This document shows positions 11,245 to 23,679 of a stretch of DNA of 64,000 nucleotides, piece after piece (the stretch's first letter is position 1; each line of letters starts with the position of its first letter). The translations under genes were made by a program, and so were the position numbers. The notes beneath the pieces are model-generated. The model did no database searches, was not told the DNA's origin, and saw only the letters and a program-made list of their open reading frames with translations. The stretch is from Kingdonia uniflora (lineage: Eukaryota > Streptophyta > Magnoliopsida > Ranunculales > Circaeasteraceae): positions 2,852,001 through 2,916,000 of the forward strand of contig JACGCM010002890.1 of the NCBI GenBank assembly GCA_014058105.1, in the 5' to 3' direction.

Positions 11245-12510
11245 TCAAAGGGGGTAACTTGTGATAATACGTATGGGGTGAGCTTGAAAGTATGGTTTGA
11301 GTTTTCGAGTGGTATAAACAAGTGAAAGGATCAGTCGTTCAAGCTTGGTATATCGAGTCTCAGCGGGTGTCAGAGTTTTGCTGATTAAGTATACAGGTTT
11401 CTCAATGCTGGATTCGAGTCGAATGTGGACTAAACTTATAGAAGTATCGGTAACAGCGAGGTATAACAAAAGTATTTCGCCTTCGATAGGGGTACTGATG
11501 ATGGCTGGTCGACCAAGGTATACTTTGAGTTCGAGAAAGGCCTGTTTACAATCCGGTGTCCAATTAATTTCAAGGTTATTTTTATTTTTGGCCTTATGGA
11601 TGCCTTGATCGCGTAAGAAGGTGAAAAGCCAAACATAATGGTCAGAAGATTTCGAAATAAAACGTTTGAGGGCAACTATCTTGCAAGCAAATTTTTGGAC
11701 AACTTTTTTTGTTCGAGGGGAAGGCATATCGATAAGGGCTCGGATATGAGTGGGGTTGATCTCGATACCCTTATTGCTGACGAGGTGGCCTAAAAATTTG
11801 TCGGACAAAACACCAAATTGGTATTTGTCTAGTTTAATTTCATGTTATAAGTACGAAGTATGGCAAAGACCTCTGTGAGGTCCTGGACATGGGTCTATTT
11901 TTGGAGGTTTGTACATAACTTGTCTTCAATGTAAACTTTGACCGACTTTCCAAGCTAGGATTTAAACATGGTGGTAACAAGACATTGGTAAGTAGCACCC
12001 ACATTTTTAAGGCCGAAGGGTATGACATAAAAATAGTAAAGGCCTTGTTTAGTAATAAAAGAAGTTTTAAGTTGATCTTCAGGGAGGAGGGGTACCTGAT
12101 TGTAACCCGAAGCCGCGTTCATTATCAAAAGTCGCTCATGTCCGTCTATGACATCCAGGAGTGCGGAAATGATTGGGAGGGGGAAGATGTCATTCGGTAT
12201 GTGTTTTCTGAGGTCTGTGAAGTCAACACAAATTCTAATCTTGCCGTTCTTCTTAGGGACAACAACAATATTGGATATCCAATCTTGACTTCTCTGATGA
12301 ATCCCGCGGCTAGGAGTTTGTCGACTTTGAGGTTTACAGCTTCACGAAGGTATAGGGCAAACGTACGCTTCATCTGCTTCACTGCTGTAGAGTGAGGGAT
12401 TAGGTCAAGTCGATGTCATGCTAGAGTAGGGTTGACACCAGGATTCTCATAGAATATCCAGGCAAAGACGTCTTTATTTGCTCAAAGGAAGTCAGTGATT
12501 TCGAGGGTTT
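11245..12510 (-). pseudogene. Reverse transcriptase and RNase H of element A
   Basis: Starts near 12510 with KDVFAWIFYENPGVNPTLA, the usual Tat opening, then AAGFIREV. The catalytic YIDD box reads YIED (about 11926-11940), so the first Asp is changed. There is a stop just before it and more after it. From 11808 an uninterrupted 187-residue stretch covers the connection and RNase H, including INWTPDCKQAF and PVYLISKTLTPAETRYTKLE. Some plus-strand open frames here are shadows. Confidence 0.85.
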
Positions 12511-12559
12511 CGGCCTCATCTAGAAAAATATCAATGAATGTACCTCGACTAGGACCGTA

Positions 12560-12990
12560 TAGTTCCATATAGACAGTAGGTTCGATGGTTGTGGTAGCTG
12601 GCATCGAAGGTACGGGGGTATTGAGAGACATTGTTTGCTATGGTTATTTGATAAGTTTTTAGGTTTGATTGATCTCTGGTTGTTCGCATGAGTGAGCAAG
12701 GCATTGGGAGCCTTTCAAGTTCTACGTACCACAGGGGGTAAACGACTTCAGTAGCGCCGCTGAAGCCTTTGAGTTTGACATTACCCGGGGTGATGAGGTA
12801 TGTTTTCTGCATGGCCCGAACAGTCTAGAGGAACTGTATATCAGCTGCACTGCCTGTGTCGATGTGCATGGTATGGAGGACGAGGTATTCGACCTTAATC
12901 ATAATGACTAAAGGGTCAAAATGGGAAAAATGAACATGCGACATGTCACAATCGATAAATGAGATAACCTCGGGTCGAGGGCATTGGCTC
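12560..12990 (-). pseudogene. Aspartic protease of element A
   Basis: The active-site stretch LHTMHIDTGSAADIQF lies at about 12825-12875 with the catalytic Asp intact, preceded by DPLVIMIKVEYL. A stop follows 2-3 codons after the motif and the frame reopens at 12812. The enzyme would process the gag-pol polyprotein. Confidence 0.75.
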
Positions 12991-12999
12991 GATTCTGGG

Positions 13000-14732
13000 C
13001 GAAGGGCGGGTAGCTTCTCCTGGTAGTTGAGTTTGCATTATTCTTCGACACTCTTACGCTTACTTTAAGAATAGCCGTTGTCAATATTGTTAACCATGAT
13101 GAGATGAAGTTGGTAAATGTGTACCTCTGCTAGGTCGGCAACAGGGGTGGGATGAGGCTTAAGGTATGACCCATCGAGGTAGCTCGGGAGGTCAGCGATA
13201 TATTGATATAGACGACCCGCTTTAAAAATTATTTTGGGAGAGCGCTGCAGAGCGTATGTTGGTATGATGGTAGTTACACTTATTGTTCAGGCAGTAAGGA
13301 TCACCTTGTTTGACCACGATGGGATAAGGGGTACGCTATATGAAGTTGGCCTGAATCTGTGGTAGAAGGGTGCTGATAGGAGTAGTAAGCTTAGGGATGA
13401 CCGGTTTTGGTCATTTTTTATGGGCCTCGGTGGCAGTTTCGTCAGTGTGGGGGTGTTTGCGGCTCTTTGTCTCCTCTGTGATGGAAGTGATCATGGGTGT
13501 AGAAGGTTGTCGTGGTTTGTTCTGATTGGTGGCCAAAGCTTACCCCTAGCGATTTGACTCGCGGTTTGTAGAGCATGATGTACTCCTTGACACGGCTATT
13601 ATCCGGCAGAGCGTTAGAATAGGCGAGCACAGCGTTCACACAGTTGATGTTTTGGTCTTACGTGACTCATCAAGAAACTACTTGGTGAAGGCTTCCAGGG
13701 TTTCCTTGGGGGATTTGCGGAAGTTGAAGAAGGCATTGACCCGGACCCCGCAGTTTTTTTTAAGGCGAATTAAGCGATGAGTATAGTAGATAATTGCCCG
13801 AAGCTTCGGATCGAGCCATTAGGAGGCTATGATACCATCTGAGAGGCTTGTCGGTGAGGTTGGTGGGAAATAGTCGACACAAAAGGTGGTTGGCCGTGAA
13901 GTATAGGCTTAAGGCATTCTAGAATTCGAGGATGCAGGATTGAGGGTCAGTATTGTAGTATTAACTAATTTTGGGGGCGTGGAAATTTGGAGGCACCTCA
14001 ATAGCGAGGAATTTGGGGTAGAAGGGGATTGCTTAACTAACTCCAAGAGTTTGGTATGGGGCTCGCACTGATGCGGATGGCAGTGTAGAGTTTTTGGTTG
14101 AGTTCCTACTATGTAAGATAGGCAAGATGAGGGAGGGGGGATCTTTGTGGTCGAAGAGGATGATAACAAATGTTCCGCGCATGCTCAGCACTGTGCTCCC
14201 TGAGACACTCTCGAGTAGTGCGGTGTTTAGGGTATCTGGTAGTGTAAAGAGTGGAATTGGATAAATCCTCAGTGGGGTGTAAGTCAAGGTAGATTTAACT
14301 AGAGGGTAGAATTGTTGGGGGAGCACCCTCGGCGTCAAGATGTACCGGGGGTACGTCAAGATGTGGTTGAGGCCCAAATCGGGCGCGGGTGGAAACACGC
14401 AGCAGGGTAGGTGCTCAAGATGGCGGAGGGGCGTCTTGAGTCTGAAGTCATTGTAACTTGGGAGCCATATTGCGTAGATCACCGAGAGCACGATATTGTC
14501 TATCTGTATCATCTAAATAGCGTTGCCGTTCATCCTCAAACTCTTGTCAGTGTTCTTCCCTCTCCTAGTATAACTGACTTCTGTGTCGCTCCTCAGCATG
14601 AGGGAATTGTTGGGTAAGAAGGGCGAGCTAAACGGCCACTCCGTCGGTAGAGTTGCTGGCAAGGGTGGAAGTAGAGCGGAGGGTGGGAGCTATTGAAGGA
14701 AAAGAGAAAAAAGCAGGGGGAGGCTGGTAGGG
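13000..14732 (-). pseudogene. gag of element A (degraded)
   Basis: The minus strand between primer site and protease shows scattered gag-like fragments: a Pro/Ser-rich N-terminal part (14730-14030) in shifting frames, a core with similarity to Tat gag around 13950-13640, and a possible knuckle remnant CNYHH near 13290. No continuous frame remains. Confidence 0.55.
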
Positions 14733-15537
14733 TGGGATAGCACAGACAGTACCAAATGTAAAGGCCTAACTTCATGAGAGGGGAAGCTGACTCTTACACT
14801 GTGAGTTTTATCTTCAACCAGGGGGGTTCAATCATACAATCAATAATAATAAGACCTACTTTGCTGATAATATACTTGCATGGAGGCCTAGACTGGGTCA
14901 CTCCACGACATCTGGTGAGGATTTTTAAGAGTTATGTTATATATGTAGAGTAGCCGAAGTATCGAGAACTGGGTTGCTGCAGGGTATACGATGGTTCATT
15001 TGTAAGGTCTATTGGGAAAGATGTTTTAACCCCCTCACAGTTCCTCCTCCCTCATATTTATAGAACATAGGAAAGGCTGAGTCATCATGGGAGGTCAAGT
15101 TACATGTATATCTTCTGGGGATAACAGACTTATATACAGAGTCGGTTTTAACGCTGTAATTGTCGAGTCTACACTGTAGCCGTTAACTCTGATATTGTAG
15201 CTGTTGGTTCTGATAATGTAGTTGTTAGATCAGGCACCGCAGTTTTTGAGTGGCGTTCTCAACTGTTTTGTCTGGTGAGTTGGCTACCTGATATGTTTCC
15301 CTTCGACCATGTACAATCATGGTCAAAGTATTAATGGTTCTGATGCGTAGTTCATCCGCTGCTCCCCTATCTTTGCCTACAGTGGTTGGATTCGATGGTT
15401 CCTTCGAGTGTTCGATTAGTCTCGGCAGGCTTCATGGACATGGCTATCGCCTTACTGGGCTTCGGATCTCTAGGTAGGCTTCGATGTAGCCTTCGAGTGT
15501 TTGATTATTGCAAGAAGGCTGCGAGTAGGCTACTAGA
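14733..15537 (-). repeat. Element A 5' LTR with primer-binding site
   Basis: The LTR at 14757-15537 begins TGTAAAGGCCTAACTTC and ends CTACTAGA (the final CA has mutated). Left of it at 14733-14756 the minus strand reads TTTGGTACTGTCTGTGC, matching the TTTGGCGCCGTCTGTGG type of primer site shared with E1, B and D. Confidence 0.85.
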
Positions 15538-15791
15538 TGCAGCATGACCAAGCCCTTTTTGTAACCAAGGTATAAAATACGAGTTAATTCCTGAAGACTT
15601 GTCAAATAAAAGTTTATCGCTCTTACAGTACAGCTCTGTTTACAAAAAGATCCCGATACTTGTTCATGAAGGAAAACAAGTGCCGAATCGGCTGTTATTC
15701 TAGATTACATTGAAGAAACATGGTCGGAGATCCCAATGTTGCCAAAAGATGCATATGGGAGATCTGTTGCTCGATTTTGGGCTAAATATTC
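15538..15791 (+). pseudogene. Broken tau GST copy, piece 2: most of exon 1
   Basis: From about 15570 this follows the intact gene codon by codon: GIKYELIPEDLSNKS ([15 protein letters not shown] in the intact copy), [13 protein letters not shown], then, after a one-base deletion near 15682, [15 protein letters not shown] and [10 protein letters not shown]. The N-terminal part with the catalytic Ser is shortened and out of frame (KPFL then stop). The piece ends in TATTC (15787-15791), the left target duplication of E1. Confidence 0.9.
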
Positions 15792-16248
15792 TTAATGGCG
15801 TAATTTACAGGAGGATAATCTTTGCCAATACTTATAGTGTGGATTATATAATAATAAGTTTAAACAAACTCAGTAAAGGCTGAGAAAAACTACGACCTCG
15901 TGGTGGGTTTTAATGAAAAATCTAATAAGTTTCTAGTTATTACAATTTTTTGTTTGGTAAGATAATAAGGATGAATAAAAAGTAAAGTTATGGATCAGAA
16001 TAACTCATTCTCTGTCTATATTTATAGTAGATACTGGCAATTTACAAAAAAAAAATAACAGTTTCCTATTTCGAGGGTAGTGATCGAACTATGCGGATCT
16101 CCCAACGGTTCTATTTGACCAGGCATAATGGCTACTTTTAGTATATCAAGAACTGTGGTCACAAACGTGATAACTTCTTGAATAATTGATATCTTTGACT
16201 AATGTCTGTTGGCTTCTCATTGTAGAATCTAGGAAATATGCTACTGCA
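15792..16248 (-). repeat. E1 3' LTR
   Basis: It starts TTAATGGCG (family consensus TGTAATGGCG, so the terminal TG is lost) and ends GCTACTGCA. It matches 30382-30856 closely. The polypurine complement to its right is reduced to ATCGCCCAATTCTC. Confidence 0.9.
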
Positions 16249-16505
16249 ATCGCCCAATTCTCAATTCAATTACTTGTTGTTGTGTCTAGAAAAATAGCAA
16301 AATGTGAAAAGGTTGTCGAATGGCTGTAGAAGTCTTTTGCTGTCATTTCCGAGGCAAAAGTCAAATGAATCTGGTATTTTGGTTTCCCGAGGAGCATTTA
16401 TGGCAGCATATTAGACTTCATAATTTTGAAGGTGGGGTTCTAAATAGAGGAAAAAAGAAAGGGTTGTTGCACTGCAGGATATTGGTAGAGTAGGCCGTTT
16501 TGGTA

Positions 16506-16800
16506 ATGATGTCGCACCAAGCGTGGCATAGCGAGTGGCTGGAGCTTGCGGATGCGAATTTTGGCGAGTTCAAAGAGGTAAATCTTTGTGTTTTGTCGCA
16601 GTTGTTACTTTATCTGGAATCGATTGGTGATGATGTTTAGGAGAACTAATGAAGGAGGAGGTAGAGAGCATCGAAATGCAATGTATCCATTGGAGTCAGT
16701 ATAATTTTGTGTTGTTGAAGACCTCGGAGCTCATCAATTGTTTGATGAAGTAGTCAGTGCCCATATTGAAGATGATGATGCGTAGGGGCATGGCGTTCTG
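16506..16800 (+). pseudogene. aORF0 of E1, antisense remnant
   Basis: An ATG at 16506/16509 opens MMSHQAWHSEWLELAD and NFGEFKEVNLCVL, followed by stops and frameshifts. It is recognisable by comparison with element B (DIKYGELKELDF, then GLEAHQIFGEV and AHIEDD, here LGAHQLFDEVVSAHIEDDD around 16717-16780). The family is unknown. The upstream CTAAATAG at about 16439 is a damaged version of the TTATAAATAG in B. Confidence 0.4.
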
Positions 16801-17343
16801 TGTCTCTCGTCGGCACAAAAAGCTTCTTGTAATTTTTTACTGCTGTCTTTCTGCAGGGCGCACATAGGCAGCTCTTTAGAAGTTTAGTGACTTAAGATTC
16901 ATTGAGTTGCCCCTTTCCCTGGAGGATATGCCAGACTCTGGTGAAAAGAAGCATATAGCTTCGAGTCCTTCATGCCGAAGTATAATATATAACCTGTTAG
17001 TTGATGTAATGTAATCGAAGGAAAGAATTGTAGAATGTAATGGGTTACGTAATGAATAAACTTTGTTTTGAACTTGTATTAAATATGTAGATGGTGATCT
17101 CGAATGAAAGGAATTATATTATTCAGAGATAGTTGGTCGAGTCATATGTATGTCGATAATTTTTTTTATTATATATTTTTTATGTAAAGATCGAGGTTAT
17201 GTTGGCGAGGTAAAAGATTTTGAACAGAAGTTTGTTGACAGTGTAGGGCCTGAAACAATTTCCTAGGAGGTTTTATTTGACCGGGATATGTATAGTTCCA
17301 ATGTAAATTGAATGTGTGATTTGACTATTTGTGTTTTATTGGA

Positions 17344-17350
17344 TATAAAT
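17344..17350 (+). promoter_or_regulatory. TATA box before E1 aORF1
   Basis: TATAAAT followed by ACC, 32 bases before the ATG at 17382. The same box occurs at 41843 in element B at nearly the same distance. Confidence 0.5.
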
Positions 17351-17381
17351 ACCATTCTAGAGTTTATTTGTAGGATTGGAG

Positions 17382-17677
17382 ATGGTGAGTACGAGAGCTC
17401 AGGTTTGGGAGGATGAGCATTCCAATCGTGTTTATGTTAAGTATTGGGAGTTACTGGATAGGTATTTTGGTAAGAGTTGCGTAAATGGGCAACTATTGTG
17501 CTAGTGGTTCCCAAGTATGAAGAGATGAGTGAAGTGGAGATAAAGGAGGTGAAAGTGGAGTATGCATTACATTGCACTTTGCAATTTCTGGGTCCTCTTG
17601 AGCGCGTCAGTAAGATTAAGAATTGGGCCAAGGCTTTGGTGAAGAAAGAAGATATTGAGGCAGGTCGAAGCAGTTGA
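17382..17677 (+). pseudogene. aORF1 of E1, small antisense protein
   Basis: About 98 codons on the strand opposite pol. Read from ATG 17382: MVSTRAQVWEDEHSNR, then KYWELLDRYFGK and NGQLL; a frameshift near 17495-17500 leads into VVPKYEEMSEVEIKEV, LQFLGPLERVSKIKNW and AKALVKKEDIEAG. It is acidic and helix-rich in appearance. The same protein is visible in B and, more distantly, in A and D. I know no named family. Conservation across diverged elements suggests it was once under selection. Confidence 0.55.
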
Positions 17678-17995
17678 AGAGTGAAATGACTGTTGTTAGT
17701 ATGTACCAAATGAGAAAGTTGTAAGGTGTTGGTAAGAAATAAATGACTATATTTGTGTCAAATGTTGTTGTCGATGTATGTGATGAAAATTATTCTCGAA
17801 TATGATTTTATATGTTTGAACAAATGAAATTTATTGATATAATATTGTGATCATGGTTATATGAATTAATAATATCCAAATTTTTGGGTAGTTGGTTCGT
17901 CGAATATATTTAAATCTTGAAATTCTGCTAAAACTGTTCCGAGAATATATGAGATTTGTTAATAAGGAAAGATGTATTGGGAAAATTAAATAAAA

Positions 17996-18153
17996 ATGGC
18001 TAGGTATTCTCCTGTAGGTTATATTTTGAGGTATAAGGAGTTAGATGTACAATTTATTTTCAATAACATAAGAAGTGTTTTGGCGAGGATGGATGCATTA
18101 GAGGAGTTAAAAGGAGTATTGAAGGGTTGGAGCAACAGTGTATGGGTCTTTTA
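17996..18153 (+). pseudogene. Small antisense ORF of E1 (MARYSPVG type)
   Basis: ATG 17996 opens MARYSPVGYILRYKELDV and VLARMDALEELKG, ending early at a stop through a one-base loss. In element B the same frame is open for 66 residues (42508-42708). Family unknown; it could be an exon of a neighbouring antisense transcript rather than a separate gene. Confidence 0.35.
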
Positions 18154-18260
18154 GTGTTTAGAAGATGAAGGATCAAAGAATTTGGGAAGATGCGAATGAG
18201 TTGTTACTGTCGAGTAATCGAACGGTCGTGAAGGGGCGTGATGAACAGTCACGTGGGGCC

Positions 18261-18267
18261 TATAAAT
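18261..18267 (+). promoter_or_regulatory. TATA box before E1 aORF2
   Basis: CCTATAAATAGCC, identical in core to 42772-42784 of element B, 104-109 bases before the first-exon start. The downstream GACTGTTCACAC / AACTGTTCACAC stretch is also conserved and may hold the start site. Confidence 0.6.
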
Positions 18268-18368
18268 AGCCCTGTTGTTGACGACTGTTCACACATTATG
18301 AATTCTTCAAAAAAAATTCAAGTGCTGATTCTTTGTATTCATTTTTTGCATCGTTGTCCACCATAGGG

Positions 18369-21300
18369 AAGGAGGAGATTAGTGTGTTGATTGAGAGGGT
18401 AAAGCTTGCAAAACAGAGGGATACCGAGGCAGTACTACTTCAAGGTTAGTATTTTTGTTACATTGCATTTGTTATTCATGCAATTATGATAAACCCTTTA
18501 TGGATGTTGACATTGTGGTTATAGTGTTGGAAGTAATTATAGTTTTAGAAAGGTGTAGTGGAAGTAATTGAAAAATAGAGATTTAGGGTTTATGATAAAA
18601 TTGTTATGATATCATCTACATTGTGGGGCGACTGATAGGGAAATGGTGTCAAAAAGGTTTAAGGGGTGTTTGGGAGAGAGGGGTTGATGGAAAGAGGTGA
18701 TGACGAGTAGAGATAGTTAGTTTTGGGCATCGCTGGCATTACGGCGTGACTGGGGGTGTGTTGTTTTGATTTTGGAAATGGGATGAGGTTCGGTAAGTGA
18801 AGCGCTGAAATATCTGTGAAATTTGCCGGATTTTGCGCCGGAGAAGGCAGAATTCTAAATTTTTGAATTTGGCTTGTTTTGGCGGGAAGTAGGGAACTGT
18901 CGAAGTGTCTTCAAGAAACTTAGGGTCTTAAACTTCGATAAGAAACATTAGTGATTGAAAAATAGTTATCGATGTTAGGACTTAAAAAAAATAGTAGAGA
19001 AATCTTGTATCAAAACTGAATGTAGTAATTGTATATGCAGATAGTAATGTAAAGAGTGACGTGCTTGAGATGAAACTCGACAACTATATGAATATTAGCA
19101 TATGAACATATAGAATGTATCAGATATGATATATACTAATATTTTTGTTAAAAAATAGAATCTGATTTCTGGTTCATAAAAATTGTTGAACCTATTCAAA
19201 TTGATGATAAAGAAATCTTTGAGAACCTTGCAGATGTAGAGCTCCTACCAATTAATGTGATAGCCTATGTCCAAAAGTTGGGTGGTAGGTATAGGGTGGG
19301 GTCAAGTAGCATGAATGTGGTTAGTATCAACCAGTTTTCAGTGGCACCCATGGATGTGAGAGTTTCGGACGAGGAGGGTACCGAGACAAACGCGGATCAC
19401 GGGCCACAGGCTAGTGACCGAGAAGGTAGTGGCGGGGAGGGGGGGGAGGAAGATGTCGAGGATGAAGATGATGTATGTTATGGAGAGGGACTAGAAAAGA
19501 GTGAGATTTTGCGTTTCAAAGTTAAGTATGGTTTTCCGGGGGATATTAGACTAGAGGTATATCATCATGAAATGATTGATCAAGACGTTCATTTGGATGG
19601 CATACTTGTCTATCGAGAACATATGAAAAAGGTGCCGAAGCTTCCACTCCGAGCGGACCAGAAAAGGTTCCTGAATTTCTTCGATGTTGCTCCTGGTCAA
19701 TTTAACCCTAATGTATATGACCTCTTCCGGGTCTGTGGAGTGATAAATGGTCAATTAAAGGCGAGAGGGGAAAAGTTAATCATCGTGAATGATTTATGTA
19801 TGTATTATACACTTAAGGAAAATCCATCAAAGATAGGGTACATGTACTTGGCGAGGTTCATGAGGAGGCCTCTATTTTATAAGATGGTATCGACAGGGGG
19901 CAGTATTTCAAGGAATATCATCTTTTCTTGGGAAATTGCGAATCTGATTGGAGAAATCTAGGGGAGGCTCTTAAAAGGAAGACTTTCCACTTAGATTTGT
20001 GGTTAGGCAATTTGTTTGTCGATGTTTTGGATTTGGTGGTCTCTATCTAGTGTTCTAACTTTTATTTGTTTATTGTCCTTGTGTAGCTTTGAAGGAGATT
20101 GATAGAAATTTAGATATTGCAGAAAAGTTATACAATATAAGAAAGGGCTATTTCGGTCAGATTGACAACCAAGTTGTTGACCAAGGGAAAGCTAATACTT
20201 CGTTTCAAGAAGCTGGGTTAAAGAGAATGCGGGCTAAAGGATCAGAAATTCTGGTTATCGACGGAAAGATGTCTGCATAAAATTAGAGAGCTGCAGACTT
20301 GAGCTTTCCCCTTGAGAATACATTACTGAGTGGTTATACCACAAATTCTGCAATTGTAGAAAGAGATGCGATGCCGACGGAAACCTTTGGGAAAGGTAAG
20401 AAAAAGAGGGTCGCCAACCATGTTGTTGCTCCCTTCCTCCCCCCGAAGAGGGCTTCTCATAGATTAACTAGGAAGGAGAGGGAGAAAGCTTATGAGACAT
20501 CATCTGGTGTGTCGGATGGCCGACCTCCTAAATCGGCTACTAGCGTGTTGCCGAAGAAAAAGGCGTCTTCTGAGTTAACGAAGAAGAAGTTCGTCGAGGA
20601 GTCAGAAACTGAGGTCCAAAAGATCATGGAAGCATATCTGTTTGGCCAGTATAACCACTTTGTAGGTGGAGTTTGATGATTGTCTGGTAGGGGCAGAAAG
20701 CCTTGCTACTTTTCTTAGCGAGGGCCAACGTAATATGAAAAAAGTCAGGAATTTTTTTGCTTTGCTTCGATTAAAGAATTTAGTGCCCTATTCAAAAATT
20801 CATATTATGATTGTAATGCAGATCAAGAAGTTGTTAATCGAGGCCAAACCTCTCATTCTGGGTGTTGGTACTCTGGGAAACCAGGTTCTCGCATATAAGA
20901 ATATCGGGAGGAGTTGTTGACGAAAAAAGAGAATTTGATTGAAGAGAAAAAGAAATTGGAGGCGAGGATGAGAAAATATAAGCTTGAAGCCAGGAAGGCG
21001 AAAGAAGTTGTTCTTTACGAGGCAAAGAAAACTTGGGATAAATAGCTCTAGGAGATAAGGGCCGACCTTGCAAAGGAAAGAGAGGTGGTGTTGTCTCCGC
21101 AGAAAACAAATTTTGAGAATGATGTACGGGAACAAATTATTTATGCACGCAGGGCGATGGAGGTGGAGCACGCTAAGGTCCTGGAGGAGGTGAGAACTGA
21201 AGCTATTCGAGATAATCTAGATGCGTGCAGGAAGATGAAGGCCAATTTTGTTGGACAGTTCGAGGCGTAAGAGGAGAGAAAAGACTATTACAAAGGTTTG

Positions 21301-21503
21301 ACTGTTACTGGGAACCAGTTTTTTCTCGATTCAGATATGGAGGACGAAGTCCTAAAACGCCTAAAGTGCCTGAGGCGCCAGAAGCACCAGAAGCTCCCGT
21401 GGTGACTATTCCCTATGGTATTCTTGCTGAGGATTTATTAGATTAGTTAACTTCAAGTGTACCAGTGAAGGCTGATGTCGCAATCTCTTCCCCTGCAGAG
21501 TAA
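18369..21503 (+). pseudogene. aORF2 of E1: spliced antisense gypsy-type protein
   Basis: Four exons are inferred by comparison with B. Exon 1 ends at 18444 (GT at 18445); its start codon has become AAG. Exon 2 runs from about 19170 to about 20005: an acidic stretch ([13 protein letters not shown]) then [19 protein letters not shown], the putative gypsy-type transposon domain. Exon 3 starts at 20087 (TGTAG acceptor) and ends at 20743; it is basic with nuclear-localisation-like KKKRV. Exon 4 (20822-21503) is a coiled coil ending in VPEAPEAPEAPVV repeats. A 234-residue open stretch (19257-19961) is the longest survivor. Stops occur in exons 2-4. Confidence 0.6.
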
Positions 21504-22140
21504 TTTATGTTGGAAAAGTGTTTGTTTTCATGAAAGATGTAAAAATGGTCGATAGGATCGAAACTATTTTTTGTTATTTTGTTGCCGAATGCTTATGTTG
21601 ATGTTTACCGAAGAATTTTGTGAAAGTAATTTATGGATAACTTTTGGAAAATGTATGCTAAGTGCTGGTGTTTGATAAAACAGATAGTATGAGCTAGTAA
21701 TAGAGATAATATGCAGAATGTTGCTTTGGAGCAAGTATCTGCGATGATTGAAAGATGGCCATATTATGGCTTATTTGAATGTAGAATGATAACCAAATGT
21801 TTTTCCTCAATGGGTTATCTGGGTTTTATGTCAATGAGAAAAAAAAAACAAAAACATGACATGTTTTGTTCAATAAGTAATGAAGTGCAAATAAGGTTAT
21901 CTGGTAATTTGATAGGCGTTTGCCAAAGATATGAAAGTTAGCGATGATGTATTATTGTTAAGTATGTATCGATACTAAGCGAATGATAGTGAAAAAGTTA
22001 GAAACGATAGTAAAGATGTCTTTATTTGAATTTGTCAATAGCGGTTATATAGGTTATCTATAGAACATTTTTAGCCAGGCTATATTACACGGATATTCGA
22101 GCTATATTTTGTATTCGGTCATTAACCAGTAAGTCCTTTT
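21504..22140. other. E1 spacer between aORF2 and integrase
   Basis: Non-coding, AT-rich, and alignable with 45945-46490 of element B (for example ATATGCAGA..TTGCTTTGGAGCAAGTATCT). No tandem array is seen here, unlike elements A and D. Confidence 0.6.
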
Positions 22141-22149
22141 ATCGGTCTT

Positions 22150-23190
22150 GTTACTGACAATATATGGCCCTTCCCAGTTTTTTTACAATTTGCCAGAATT
22201 TTTTAGGTTGAGTATTATCCTGGATGCGTCGAAAGACAAGGCCAACGATACCAAATGTTCTTTTTCAAGCCTTCTTATTGTAAGTTTTCTTGAAAGTGTC
22301 ATGGTATCGCCCCAAGTTTGCAATGGCTTGGTCTCGGGTCGCTTCGATCCAATTGAGGTTGTAGAGGAGTCCTAGTTTGTTTTCTTAATTTATGTTTTTT
22401 TATCGGGTACTTGGTTGTTCGAGGTCTGAAGGTATGACTGCTTCAGTGCTGAAGGCCATCATAAATGGAGTATAGCATGTAGATGTTTGAGGAGTTGTCC
22501 GGTATGCCCATAGGACGCCTAGTAATCCATTGACCCATCTGCCTTTTTTCTTGTCGAGGTACTTGCTTAACCCTGACTTGATGCTTTTATTAATGGCTTC
22601 AGCTTGGCCATTTCCTTGAGAGTAGTATGGCGTCAAAGTAGATAGTTGAATCTTATATTTGTGGAGGAAACTGTGAACTTTGCTGCTGATGAATTTCTTG
22701 CCGCTATTAGATCAAATCATTTTGTGGGCAGCCAAATCTTGTAATAATATGTTCCCAAAGAAACATGATGACTGCATTTTTGTCAGTGTGACATAGAGGA
22801 ACGGCTTCAGCCCATTTAGTAAAGTAGTCTGTTGCCACAAGAACGAACTTGCAATTTCCCGATGCTGGGTGGAAATGTCCAATGATATCGATCCCCCATC
22901 TTTTGAAAGGCCAGAGGACATTGCTAATATGCAAGTTGAGTATTGGGCTTTTGATGTCTTGAACGTGGATTTGGCATTTATTGCACCTATGAACAAATTC
23001 TTCGCTGTCTTGCAGCGTCTTTGGCCAGTATAACTCTTGAGTGAAAGCCCGTTGGGCCAAAGATCGTTCCGAAATGTGAGCTGCACAGATTCCTTCTTTA
23101 AGTTCTTTGATTAGGACTTTGGCTTGTTTTTTAGAGATGCATTTGATAAGAGGTCCTTCTCCTGTGATGCGATATAAGATTTTATTCTAC
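22150..23190 (-). pseudogene. Integrase of E1
   Basis: Minus strand from 23190: a zinc-finger region ending CNKCQIHVQD, then RWGIDIIGHFHPASG (first Asp kept) and DYFTKWAEAVPLC. The second catalytic position, usually SDNGKKF, reads SNSGKKF after a stop near 22710, so that Asp is lost. YSQGNGQAEAINKSI keeps the Glu. The C-terminal part (LLGVLWAYRTTPQTSTCYTP) continues to about 22400 and weakly beyond. Inactive. Confidence 0.85.
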
Positions 23191-23198
23191 ACTGTGAA

Positions 23199-23679
23199 TC
23201 AAGGGCATTTTGCTAAGAGTGATCGGGCCTCTTCTTTGTTACTTAGGAGGATATTGAAATTGAGGTACGTATAGAATGGCCTTTCCCAATCTTCAACATC
23301 ATCATCTTTAGTAACATTTATTTGCATCGCATAGCTTATATCGAGACTGGAATGTTCTATGACTTCGATGTCCAAATATCTCCTTTCACTTTCTTCAAGC
23401 AATGCAGCAATGTATGCTAACGCGTCCGCGTGGCAATTATCGGCTCGAGAGAGGTAAGAGGTTGTTCCTGTTTGGAACTTGTTCATTTTTTCTTCAACCA
23501 GGGCTACATACTCAACTATCTTTCCTGATGTGCTAAACATTTTGCTGTAATGGTTGGCGACGAGCAAGGAGTCGACGTCAACAACTATTTCTTCAGCCCC
23601 AAGTTCGATAGCAAGATCAAGTCCATGGTGGATAGTTTCAAATTCTATTTCATTGTTTGTGGCATAGAACTTGAGTTTA
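23199..23679 (-). pseudogene. Archaeal-type RNase H of E1, C-terminal half
   Basis: Minus strand: KLKFYATNNEIEFETI directly at the solo LTR border, then VVDVDSLLVANHYSK and NCHADALAYIAALLEES. The N-terminal half (FTDGFAGPWVSGIG) lies on the other side of the LTR at 26544-26800. Confidence 0.85.

Larger units (their letters stand above)
3609..15537 (-). mobile_element. Element A: Tat-lineage Ty3/gypsy retrotransposon
   Basis: An 11.9-kb minus-strand element with LTRs at 3609-4369 and 14757-15537. Read on the minus strand the order is 5' LTR, primer site, gag, protease, reverse transcriptase/RNase H, second archaeal-type RNase H, integrase, tandem repeats, an opposite-strand gene block, polypurine tract, 3' LTR. 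The second RNase H and the antisense genes are marks of the Tat lineage. Flanks TGTTG (3604-3608) and TGCAG (15538-15542) match at 3 of 5 bases, so this may be an old, mutated target duplication. The element interrupts exon 1 of the second GST. All its genes carry stops or frameshifts. Confidence 0.9.
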